From positions 62,001 to 126,000 of the forward strand of contig NZ_CAMLDC010000006.1 of the NCBI RefSeq assembly GCF_946478805.1: a DNA stretch of 64,000 bases, in the 5' to 3' direction. Made by a program: the position numbers and the translations under genes. Of the stretch, positions 46,190 to 53,949 are shown in pieces. This stretch comes from an uncultured Fluviicola sp. (GTDB lineage Bacteria; Bacteroidota; Bacteroidia; Flavobacteriales; Crocinitomicaceae). Position 1 is the stretch's first letter. Every line of letters starts with the position of its first letter. Under the pieces are notes generated by a model that made no database searches, was not told the DNA's origin, and worked only from the letters and a program-made list of their open reading frames with translations.

Positions 46190-46789
46190 ATGATTTACGA
46201 AGCATTGTACATTTTGGTTGGAGAATTGAATAGTTACCTGGCAAGCCAGGGACTTAATGAAGATGTTATACTCGATAACATTGCGTTTGTCGAGAACGAA
46301 TCAGATTCAACAGAACCAATGACAGATAAAGTGGTACTGACGCTCCTCAACCTGAATGAAGAAGTTACCATGCGGAATCTTCCAAACAATCGGGTAGAGA
46401 ATAACAAAGTAGCTTACCGTAACAACAAAATTAATCTGAACCTATATATCATCTTCAGTTCGAACAAAACCGGTTACGACATCTCTTTGAAGTATCTTTC
46501 ACGCTTACTGGAATTCTTTCAGGGAAAAAGTGTATTCACCCAGTCCAACACCAATTTCGATCATTCCGATCCTATTTTGAGTTCCATGGGTGATTTCAGG
46601 TATACCTTGGAGTTGTATACTCCCACCTTTGAAAACCTCAATTACATTTGGGGAACATTGGGAGGAAAACAGCGACCATCTGCACTTTACAAAATGAGCT
46701 TAGTGGTAATTGATCGTGAAAAAACATTAATCGAATCTCCACAAATCACACAAAACTCCGGAAATATTATTGTCACCAATCCAATCTGA
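46190..46789 (+). CDS. Tail terminator/cap protein of the contractile injection system (DUF4255, Pvc16/Afp16-like)
   Basis: This 199-aa protein belongs to the DUF4255 family by its start MIYEALYILVGELNSYL, by VVLTLLNLNEEVTMRN, and by the later SRLLEFFQGKSVF and MSLVVIDREKTL. Family members (Afp16, Pvc16) cap the tube-sheath and set its final length. It is the first gene of the operon, 15 bases before the next one. The position at the head of the structural genes is common in these loci. Confidence 0.85.
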   Translation: MIYEALYILVGELNSYLASQGLNEDVILDNIAFVENESDSTEPMTDKVVLTLLNLNEEVTMRNLPNNRVENNKVAYRNNKINLNLYIIFSSNKTGYDISLKYLSRLLEFFQGKSVFTQSNTNFDHSDPILSSMGDFRYTLELYTPTFENLNYIWGTLGGKQRPSALYKMSLVVIDREKTLIESPQITQNSGNIIVTNPI

Positions 46790-46804
46790 TTTTACACCTT
46801 TATT

Positions 46805-47707
46805 ATGAGCTATTCACAATTATACCGGACTCTTGCCGACGTGCAGGTGCTGCATGAATATTATCTGAACAGTGGTTCCGACTCCTTTAGAGGAATGGAA
46901 AAAGATCAGCAGCGATTGATGTTCAAAAATTATGCTTTCAATGGGTTTCTTCAGGTAATTCCAACAGCACAAACACTTCGTACCCTAGAGAATCAAAAAC
47001 TTCTATTGCGAACAAACCCGCTTGGTTTACAACTATTGGCACAAGTCGAACCCGCAATGGCAGATGAACCAGCCAAACCGTTCATTCCACTTGCTAACGA
47101 TCTGGAATTACATTTTTTGGTCAAAATCGGTGACCCTGCTTTTGAGATCTACACCGATTTGACATTGGTCAAGAATGAGATTTTTTATTTCGCAAATATC
47201 CAACCTGCAGGTGCGCCACCAAACTTTCCCGTTTTACCTGTAGCACCTGACCAGGAAAGTGACCCCGAGTACATTTCCAATGACTATCGCCTGGATGAAA
47301 CGCTTTCAAAAGAGGTATTGGAAAAAATGCAAATTCCACCCGGAGATCAATTCGGGCTATTGGGAGTCCTCGTACTCAGAATGCATGGAATTCATCAAAT
47401 CACCGATAATGATGGTAATGTTCCGGCAACTCCGATCACTTTCGTGATGGAATTTGCCAATCGAAGTACCATCTGGAAATATTACTTTCAAAACTCTGAT
47501 TATTATGCAGAAACAACTAGCCCAAAACCACTTACCAAAAACGGATACATCGTGATCGATCAGTCACAGCTCACACTCCGGAACAAAGATCCGGAAATTC
47601 AACCCGGAGATTATGTATTCGATCTGAATCCATACTACTACCCCGCACCGGATGTCAGAAAAACAGAAATTGAAGCGGGGAATTTTTATTCAGTAATTTA
47701 TATCTAA
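46805..47707 (+). CDS. Unknown 300-aa protein in the injection-system operon
   Basis: The 300-aa product has no signal peptide or membrane segment. It has an N-terminal helical part (SYSQLYRTLADVQVLHEYYLNSGSD), a middle beta-rich part (DLELHFLVKIGDPAFEIYTDLTLV), and a C-terminal beta-rich part ending NFYSVIYI. It sits between the cap and sheath genes, 12 bases before the sheath start, so it is probably structural or needed for assembly. It was not recognised as any PVC or AFP component. Confidence 0.8.
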   Translation: MSYSQLYRTLADVQVLHEYYLNSGSDSFRGMEKDQQRLMFKNYAFNGFLQVIPTAQTLRTLENQKLLLRTNPLGLQLLAQVEPAMADEPAKPFIPLANDLELHFLVKIGDPAFEIYTDLTLVKNEIFYFANIQPAGAPPNFPVLPVAPDQESDPEYISNDYRLDETLSKEVLEKMQIPPGDQFGLLGVLVLRMHGIHQITDNDGNVPATPITFVMEFANRSTIWKYYFQNSDYYAETTSPKPLTKNGYIVIDQSQLTLRNKDPEIQPGDYVFDLNPYYYPAPDVRKTEIEAGNFYSVIYI

Positions 47708-47719
47708 ACACAATAAACA

Positions 47720-49639
47720 ATGGCGTTAACATTAAATACACCAGGCGTTTACGTGGAAGAAGTCAACTTACTTCCACCGTCAGTTGCTCAAGTAGCAACA
47801 GCAGTTCCGGCCTTTATCGGGTACACGGAAAAAGCATTAGCATTGGATGGTTCTCCTTTAAGACCAGATCTTTTGGCACCTCCTGTTCCCGTAAGGATTA
47901 CTTCTATGTTGGATTATGAAACACAATTCGGGAAAGCACAAAACCAACAAGGTATTACGGTTTCAGTAACAGGTAATTCGATCAATTCTGATCTACTACC
48001 TGCAGACCGCAGCGATTTTCTCATGTATTATTCCATGCAAATGTATTTTGCGAACGGAGGTGGTTCATGCTACATCGTTTCAGTAGGAGATTATAGTACT
48101 CCACCTTCTGCAACAACGCTTAAAACAGGCCTTACAGCAATAGAGAAAGAAGATGAGCCAACCTTGCTTCTTTACCCGGACGGCACCACCCTATCTGCGG
48201 ATGATCTTTACGGATTGTACAACGATACCTTGATGCAGTGCAACAAATTACAAGATCGATTTACGATCATTGACACACGTATGAGTAACCTTACGATTGT
48301 GAACACCGCAACTGATTTTTCAGAATTACGCGGGAAGATTTCCAACGATCCTGAATACGTTAAATATGGTGCTGCTTACTATCCATATCTGAAAACAACA
48401 GTTGATTATCAGTATCTTGATTCGGATGTGGATGTTTCTATTACAACCGCTGCCGATTACGATGGCGATGTAGCAGCAATTAATACCGCTTCTGTAAACA
48501 ATTCCAGAATCCTGCTGGATGGTTATAAAACAGATTTGTCCACGTATGAAACAGCAGCGGCAGGAGCTCCTGACATTACTACAGCACTTGTTGAAGGGCA
48601 AAACGCAGTGGCAAAGATAAGTCAGATCACCAACGTTTCTTCCACTCTTATTTCATCTCTGAACGACATTATAGCTATTGCAGATGAAGTAATTTCCTCA
48701 AATCCACCTGCATCGACAGGAACAGTAAGTACGCTTAGAGGACAAATTGCAGCATGGATCACCAGCCATCCGACAGCTATGAATACTGCTCTTATTACAG
48801 ATACATCTGCCCTGAATGCATTGGATAATACCAATACGCAATCAGACGTGAGTACAGCGATTGGTGATGCAATCACATCGCTTGGAACCCCGGATATCGG
48901 AACAGCACTTGCAACTTTGCAGAGCACGCAAATCGCTGGCTTGATCACAGCATTGATGCCGTTTTCGACCGTTACTACTTCCATGCAGCTAGATGCTATT
49001 AAAATCAGTAACAATGCTTTGTACAACCGTATCAAAACTTCCATCAGCCAGGTTCCGGTATTGTTGCCTCCAAGCTCATCTATTGCAGGAGTTTATGCAA
49101 GAGTTGACGGATCATCAGGTGTATGGAAAGCTCCGGCAAATACCAGCCTGAATTACGTAATCGGACCGAACTACAACATTTCGAATGATTTGCAGGATGG
49201 AATGAACGTAGATACCCTTTCAGGAAAATCCATCAACGCCATTCGCTCATTTACCGGGAAAGGTACTCTTGTTTGGGGAGCCCGAACCTTGAATGGCAAC
49301 AGTACGGAATGGAAGTACATTTCTGTGCGTCGTTTCTACAACATGGTAGAAGAATCCGTTAAGAAAGCAACCGAAGGGTTCGTATTTCAAGCAAACGATG
49401 CCAACACTTGGGTGCAGGTACGTGCAATGATCGAGAACTTCCTGATTTTGCAATGGAAAGCCGGGGCACTTGCCGGAGCGAAACCGGAGCAGGCATTCTT
49501 TGTAAGAGTTGGACTCGGATCTACTATGACAGCCGACGATGTATTAAACGGTCGCATGATCGTGGAAATCGGAATGGCAGTAGTAAGACCTGCGGAATTC
49601 ATTGTCCTGCGTTTCTCTCACATGATGCAACAAGCATAG
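47720..49639 (+). CDS. Contractile sheath protein (Pvc2-4/Afp2-4-like)
   Basis: This 639-aa protein forms the contractile outer sheath. The start LNTPGVYVEEVNLLPPSV and FIGYTEKA are typical of phage-tail-like sheaths. The conserved C-terminal domain includes GVYARVDGSSGVWKAPANT (457-475), GTLVWGARTL (515-524), YISVRRFYNMVEESV and RPAEFIVLRFSHMMQQ. The product is much longer than usual (about 350-480 aa) because of a Thr/Ser/Ala-rich segment at about residues 235-430 (48422-49010). Only one sheath gene is present, where PVC and AFP have three. Confidence 0.93.
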   Translation: MALTLNTPGVYVEEVNLLPPSVAQVATAVPAFIGYTEKALALDGSPLRPDLLAPPVPVRITSMLDYETQFGKAQNQQGITVSVTGNSINSDLLPADRSDFLMYYSMQMYFANGGGSCYIVSVGDYSTPPSATTLKTGLTAIEKEDEPTLLLYPDGTTLSADDLYGLYNDTLMQCNKLQDRFTIIDTRMSNLTIVNTATDFSELRGKISNDPEYVKYGAAYYPYLKTTVDYQYLDSDVDVSITTAADYDGDVAAINTASVNNSRILLDGYKTDLSTYETAAAGAPDITTALVEGQNAVAKISQITNVSSTLISSLNDIIAIADEVISSNPPASTGTVSTLRGQIAAWITSHPTAMNTALITDTSALNALDNTNTQSDVSTAIGDAITSLGTPDIGTALATLQSTQIAGLITALMPFSTVTTSMQLDAIKISNNALYNRIKTSISQVPVLLPPSSSIAGVYARVDGSSGVWKAPANTSLNYVIGPNYNISNDLQDGMNVDTLSGKSINAIRSFTGKGTLVWGARTLNGNSTEWKYISVRRFYNMVEESVKKATEGFVFQANDANTWVQVRAMIENFLILQWKAGALAGAKPEQAFFVRVGLGSTMTADDVLNGRMIVEIGMAVVRPAEFIVLRFSHMMQQA

Positions 49640-49672
49640 TTTACAATCACTAACAACAAAAAATAAATTATT

Positions 49673-50104
49673 ATGGCAACATATCCATTATCCAAGTTTC
49701 ACTTTCAGGTAGAATGGGGAGGAACAAAAATCGGTTTCACAGAGATCTCAGGACTTGATTCAGAACTGGAAGTTATTGAATATCGTCAGGGAGCAAGCCC
49801 GGAATACAGCAAGATCAAAATGCCCGGACTTCGAAAATTTTCGAATATCACCTTGAAACGAGGGATGTTTCAGGGAGACAATGAATACTACGATTGGTTG
49901 AATTCCGTGCAATTGAATACCATTGAACGTCGTGATATCACAATCTCTTTGCTGAACCAGGATCACGAACCGATTGTAGTTTGGAAAGTCCGAAATGCTT
50001 TTCCAACGAAAGTGCAATCTACCGATTTGAAAGCAGACGGAAATGAAGTAGCTATCGAATCGATGGAAATCGTACACGAAGGTTTATCTATTCAAAACGA
50101 TTAA
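49673..50104 (+). CDS. Inner tube protein 1 (Pvc1/Afp1-like)
   Basis: This 143-aa protein is of the T4 gp19-like tail tube family and stacks as hexamers to form the rigid tube. Key segments are YPLSKFHFQVEWGGTKIGFTEISGLDSE, YRQGASPEYSKIKMPGLRKFSNITLKRG and the end EIVHEGLSI. It is followed three bases later by the second tube gene. Confidence 0.93.
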   Translation: MATYPLSKFHFQVEWGGTKIGFTEISGLDSELEVIEYRQGASPEYSKIKMPGLRKFSNITLKRGMFQGDNEYYDWLNSVQLNTIERRDITISLLNQDHEPIVVWKVRNAFPTKVQSTDLKADGNEVAIESMEIVHEGLSIQND

Positions 50105-50106
50105 TC

Positions 50107-50559
50107 ATGGCCAACTACTATCCGCCCAGAGGATTTCACTTTCAGGTGCAATTTCTCAACAAGCAGTTCGCAGTGATCGATTCGATGTTCCAATCTGTCT
50201 CGGGACTTTCTGCTAGCGTTGAAATAACGGAAGTAGTTGAGGGAGGTGAAAACCGCTTCAAACATAAATTGCCTCAGAGCGTCAGGTTTCCGAACCTGGT
50301 GCTCAAACGAGGCATGGTTCCCGACTCCACACTGCTGCGTTGGTGCAACAATGCTATTGAGAATTTCGAATTCACCCCGATGGATTTGTTAATCATCCTG
50401 ATGAACGATCAGATGTTACCTCTCAAAACCTGGAGTATCAAAGGAGCGCTTCCCGTAAAATGCGAAGTCTCGGAACTCAATGCAGAGACCAGCAACATCG
50501 TAATAGAAACCATTGAACTGACTTACAAATATTTCACCATACCGAATGTTAGTTTTTAA
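50107..50559 (+). CDS. Inner tube-like protein 2 (Pvc5/Afp5-like)
   Basis: This 150-aa paralogue of the first tube protein has the same skeleton: YYPPRGFHFQVQFLNK, SVSGLSASVEITEV, FPNLVLKRGMVPDS, and ETIELTYKYF near the end. A second tube protein usually forms the tube start or the joint with the hub. The tandem position after tube 1 supports this. Confidence 0.9.
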   Translation: MANYYPPRGFHFQVQFLNKQFAVIDSMFQSVSGLSASVEITEVVEGGENRFKHKLPQSVRFPNLVLKRGMVPDSTLLRWCNNAIENFEFTPMDLLIILMNDQMLPLKTWSIKGALPVKCEVSELNAETSNIVIETIELTYKYFTIPNVSF

Positions 50560-50584
50560 ATAGACGGTAAGTAACAGAACCATT

Positions 50585-50737
50585 ATGCCGATAGAAATCA
50601 AAGAATTACACGTGCGAATCCAGGTCAACGATGATCAATCAAAAAAGGATCAGAAACCTGAACAATCAATGGACCAGTTAATGGACACCTGTCTGGATGA
50701 AGTATTTACAATTATGAACGACAAAAAAGAACGGTGA
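50585..50737 (+). CDS. Small injection-system protein (Pvc6/Afp6-like, DUF5908-type), 50 aa
   Basis: A 50-aa frame starts at the ATG 50585 with MPIEIKELHVRIQVNDD and ends with TGA at 50735-50737, which overlaps the next gene's ATG by one base. The start pattern MPIEI-K/R-EL and the position between the second tube and the LysM hub protein match Pvc6/Afp6-type (DUF5908) proteins. The role of this family is unclear; it may be a minor tube or hub component or a chaperone. Its shortness makes it easy to miss. Confidence 0.82.
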   Translation: MPIEIKELHVRIQVNDDQSKKDQKPEQSMDQLMDTCLDEVFTIMNDKKER

Positions 50738-51465
50738 TGAAACCATCAATAAATATAAAAGGCGACGTAAACGGACAACTCAAGAAGCTGGAAATCCAAG
50801 CCTATTCGGATGAGAAATATCAAAAGAAAGTTCCTGATGGGTTGTTTAAAACGCTTATCAATCCTGAAAAGTTCGTTCTGAACCACAAGGTTGAATACAT
50901 TGTTCCGGAAACTACGGAAGGTAAACCGCAAGCGTATTTTCAAAACGCCCCACCTTCGGACATTGAACTGGAATTTTTGTTCGACGATACAGGTGTATTT
51001 GATGATGGTGATTTTAGTATTTTGCAAAAAAGAGAATCATCGGGTGTCGAAGCTGACATTGCTAAGTTCATGAAAATTGCATATGAGATCAACCCTGAAA
51101 CTCACCGGCCTAATTACCTTCATATTAACTGGGGAGCTTTACAATTCCAGGGAGTTTTGGCAGAAGTATCCATAGAATACAAACTTTTTGCTCCGGATGG
51201 TAAACCATTGAGAGCAACTGCCAAGGTAAAGTTCCGCAAATTCATCGAACCTAAAAAAGAGGCTGCTAATTCCAATAATCAATCTCCGGATCTCACGCAT
51301 GTGCGCATCGTGGAAGAAGGCGATACTTTACCACTCATGTCTGAACGTATTTACGGCGACTCCAAGTATTACCTGGAAGTGGCTCGTGTGAACAAATTAA
51401 CCACATTCCGAAAACTAAAAGCCGGACAACAATTATTCTTTCCACCCATTCAAAAACCTGACTAA
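50737..51465 (+). CDS. LysM-domain hub/baseplate protein (Pvc7/Afp7-like)
   Basis: The 242-aa product has an N-terminal contractile-tail tube-joint domain (IQAYSDEKYQKKVPDGLFKTLINPEKFVLNHKVEY...IELEFLFDDTGVF). It also has a C-terminal LysM domain at about residues 188-241 (VRIVEEGDTLPLMSERIYGDSKYYLEVARVN). Such proteins link the tube to the spike. A GTG three bases earlier is not needed. It overlaps both neighbours by one base, marking tight translational coupling. Confidence 0.9.
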   Translation: MKPSINIKGDVNGQLKKLEIQAYSDEKYQKKVPDGLFKTLINPEKFVLNHKVEYIVPETTEGKPQAYFQNAPPSDIELEFLFDDTGVFDDGDFSILQKRESSGVEADIAKFMKIAYEINPETHRPNYLHINWGALQFQGVLAEVSIEYKLFAPDGKPLRATAKVKFRKFIEPKKEAANSNNQSPDLTHVRIVEEGDTLPLMSERIYGDSKYYLEVARVNKLTTFRKLKAGQQLFFPPIQKPD

Positions 51466-53210
51466 TGAACAATACCGGAATCATACAAACTGGAAAAAGT
51501 CCGGATCTTGTTACTCACCAAATCCTGGTTGAAGGACATGAGATTCCGGGGACATATCCTGTTTTGGGCATATCCGTGCGCAAAGAATTTAACCGGATAG
51601 CCAGCGCACGCATCACTTTTTTCGAAGGAACTCCAACAGATCAAAATTTCCAGATCAGCAACAGCGCATTTTTTGTTCCGGGTAAAAAAATCCAGATCAA
51701 TGTAGGTTACCATTCTGACAACAAAATGATTTTCAAAGGAATGATTATCCGTCATTCGATCAAAGTGCGCAACGGAAAATCTTCCCTTGTGGTAGAATGC
51801 AAAGATGAATCGGTGAAAATGACTATCGGCAGAAAATCAAAATTCTTTTACGACAGCACGGACAGTGATGTGTTTGATGAATTGATCAATGCATACAAAT
51901 TGGAAAAGCAGATTGAGAAAACAAATTATAAACATGAAAAGTTGGTCCAGTACAACGCTTCAGATTGGGATTTTTTGGTTTCACGCTCACAAGCAAACGG
52001 AATGGTTTGCTTCACCGATAATGGTAAACTCATTATCGGCAAACCCAATCCGGGACAAGATCCGATCGAAACAGTGGCCTATGGACTATCTATTATGGAA
52101 TTCGATGCGGAAATTGACGCACGGAACCAATTTTCAAAAGTTACGGCCTACAGTTGGAACCAGGCAGACCAGGAAATCAGCAAGATCGAAGCAAATAATT
52201 CACCCGTAAAGACTAATGGAAACCTTGATTCCGCTCAACTGGCAAAAGTAATCGGACTGAAAGACCTGGAGTTAAAATCCGGTGGCAACATGAACGAATC
52301 GGAAGCTCAGGATTGGGCGAATTCCAAAATGGTCTTCCAACAAATGGCAAAAGTGCGCGGAAGAGTTCGTTTTCAGGGAATTGACAAGGTAAAACCCGGA
52401 ACAGTATTGAAACTGGAGGGCATAAGCGACCGTTTTAACGGAAACATTTTTATCTCCGGCGTGCAGCATAACATTACCAGCGGACTTTGGACCGTTGATG
52501 CGCAATTCGGGCTTGATCCTGTTTGGTTTTCAGAAACATACGATATCAATGATGCGCCTGCCGCAGGGCTAACTCCTGCTGTAAGAGGATTACAATACGG
52601 AGTTGTTTCACAATTACAGGATGATCCTTCCGGAGAATATCGTATCATGGTAAAGCTGCCCATTGTAAACAGCGAAGAGCAAGGAATTTGGTGTCGCTTA
52701 GCAACACTTGACGCCGGAGAAAACCGCGGATCATTCTTCTTACCGGAAATAGGTGACGAGGTATTGGTTGGATTTATCAATGAAGATCCGAACAATGCAG
52801 TGATTGTAGGGATGCTGAACAGCAGCGCTAAACCTGCGCCGTTAAAAGCAGAAGATGCAAACAATATCAAAGGTTTCATAACCCGCAGTGAGTTGAAATT
52901 TCTGTTCGATGACGACAAGAAATCAGTCACCATCGAAACTCCGGCCGGTAAAAAGGTGATCATCGACGAAGATGCTGATGAAATCATGCTGCAAGATGAG
53001 CATTCCAATAGTTTGAAAATGAACAAAGATGGAATTTCTATTGAAAGTGGAAAAGACCTGGTCATGAAAGCTAAGGGCGATGTCACAATTGAAGGTGTGA
53101 ATATTGATATCAAGGGTCAGTCAGAGGTGAAAATTGCCGGAAGTGCAGGAACAGAAGTGAGTTCAAGTGCCACAACGACAATCAAAGGTTCAATCGTTCA
53201 AATCAATTGA
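51465..53210 (+). CDS. VgrG-like spike protein (Pvc8/Afp8-like)
   Basis: This 581-aa central spike trimer subunit has two gp27-like barrels in the N-terminal half (RKEFNRIASARITFFEGTPTDQNF; VQYNASDWDFLVSRSQANGMVC). An OB-fold gp5-like region follows with VWCRLATL-type and GSFFLPEIGDEVLVGFINEDPNNAVIVGML (about 425-455). A C-terminal beta-helix tail ends TTTIKGSIVQIN. The PAAR gene follows after two bases. Confidence 0.93.
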   Translation: MNNTGIIQTGKSPDLVTHQILVEGHEIPGTYPVLGISVRKEFNRIASARITFFEGTPTDQNFQISNSAFFVPGKKIQINVGYHSDNKMIFKGMIIRHSIKVRNGKSSLVVECKDESVKMTIGRKSKFFYDSTDSDVFDELINAYKLEKQIEKTNYKHEKLVQYNASDWDFLVSRSQANGMVCFTDNGKLIIGKPNPGQDPIETVAYGLSIMEFDAEIDARNQFSKVTAYSWNQADQEISKIEANNSPVKTNGNLDSAQLAKVIGLKDLELKSGGNMNESEAQDWANSKMVFQQMAKVRGRVRFQGIDKVKPGTVLKLEGISDRFNGNIFISGVQHNITSGLWTVDAQFGLDPVWFSETYDINDAPAAGLTPAVRGLQYGVVSQLQDDPSGEYRIMVKLPIVNSEEQGIWCRLATLDAGENRGSFFLPEIGDEVLVGFINEDPNNAVIVGMLNSSAKPAPLKAEDANNIKGFITRSELKFLFDDDKKSVTIETPAGKKVIIDEDADEIMLQDEHSNSLKMNKDGISIESGKDLVMKAKGDVTIEGVNIDIKGQSEVKIAGSAGTEVSSSATTTIKGSIVQIN

Positions 53211-53212
53211 TC

Positions 53213-53503
53213 ATGGGACAACCAGCAGCACGCACAACGGACATGCATGTATGTCCCATGGTAACAGGAAACGTTCCGCATGTCGGAGGACCGATTCTTC
53301 CTCCGGGTGAACCAACCGTACTCATCGGAGGAATGCCCGCAGCACGTATGGGAGATATGGCAACTTGCAGCGGTCCACCCGATACAATTACCAGTGGATC
53401 GGCAACCGTACTGATCGGTGGAAAACCAGCCGCCAGGATGACGGATACAACAGCTCATGGCGGAACAATCGTTGCCGGTTTGGCAACAGTATTAATCGGA
53501 TAA
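53213..53503 (+). CDS. PAAR-repeat spike tip protein (Pvc10/Afp10-like)
   Basis: The 96-aa product consists of PAAR-type repeats: GQPAARTTDMHVCPM, VLIGGMPAARMGDMATC and VLIGGKPAARMTDTTAHGG. It folds as a sharp metal-binding cone on the spike tip. The chosen ATG is three bases after the spike gene's stop. No toxin domain is fused to it. Confidence 0.93.
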   Translation: MGQPAARTTDMHVCPMVTGNVPHVGGPILPPGEPTVLIGGMPAARMGDMATCSGPPDTITSGSATVLIGGKPAARMTDTTAHGGTIVAGLATVLIG

Positions 53504-53514
53504 TAATTTACAAC

Positions 53515-53949
53515 ATGGAAATAAACGAATCATTCTTAGGCACCGGTTGGAGTTTTCCACCGAGTTTTGACAAAACAAACAAGTTTGTCCGGATGAGTTC
53601 GGACGAAAAAGATATCATGGAAAGCCTGCAGGTTTTGCTATCGACCAGACCTAACGAACGCATTATGCTGCCGGATTATGGCTGCAATTTGGAATCACTG
53701 CTTTTCGAATCTATCAACCTGACACTGACCACACAGATTACGGAAATTATCCGTACTGCAATTCTTTATTACGAACCACGAATTGATCTGGAAAATGTAA
53801 CGCTGGACCAGGAACACATTCTGGACGGCAGGATCGACATCATTCTTGATTACCGCATCCGCACCACAAATTCAAGACGGAATATGGTTTACCCATTCTA
53901 CCGAATCGAAGGAAATGATATTTCATACACTAAAACCGGAATCATATGA
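53515..53949 (+). CDS. gp25-like baseplate protein (Pvc9/Afp9-like)
   Basis: The 144-aa product is of the T4 gp25/GpW lysozyme-like baseplate family. It has FLGTGWSFPPSFDK, the loop RPNERIMLPDYGCNLESLLFE, and a C-terminal strand NMVYPFYRIEG. The frame is open upstream to 53365 across the PAAR gene. The start MEINESFLGTGW at 53515 is the real one because it follows the PAAR stop and gives the family N-terminus. It overlaps the next gene by four bases. Order is PAAR before gp25, the reverse of the PVC numbering. Confidence 0.92.
   Translation: MEINESFLGTGWSFPPSFDKTNKFVRMSSDEKDIMESLQVLLSTRPNERIMLPDYGCNLESLLFESINLTLTTQITEIIRTAILYYEPRIDLENVTLDQEHILDGRIDIILDYRIRTTNSRRNMVYPFYRIEGNDISYTKTGII

Noticed and set aside
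53365..53514. Longer gp25-like protein starting inside the PAAR gene
   Set aside because: The extra 50 residues are the shifted-frame shadow of PAAR; the ATG at 53515 gives the family N-terminus.
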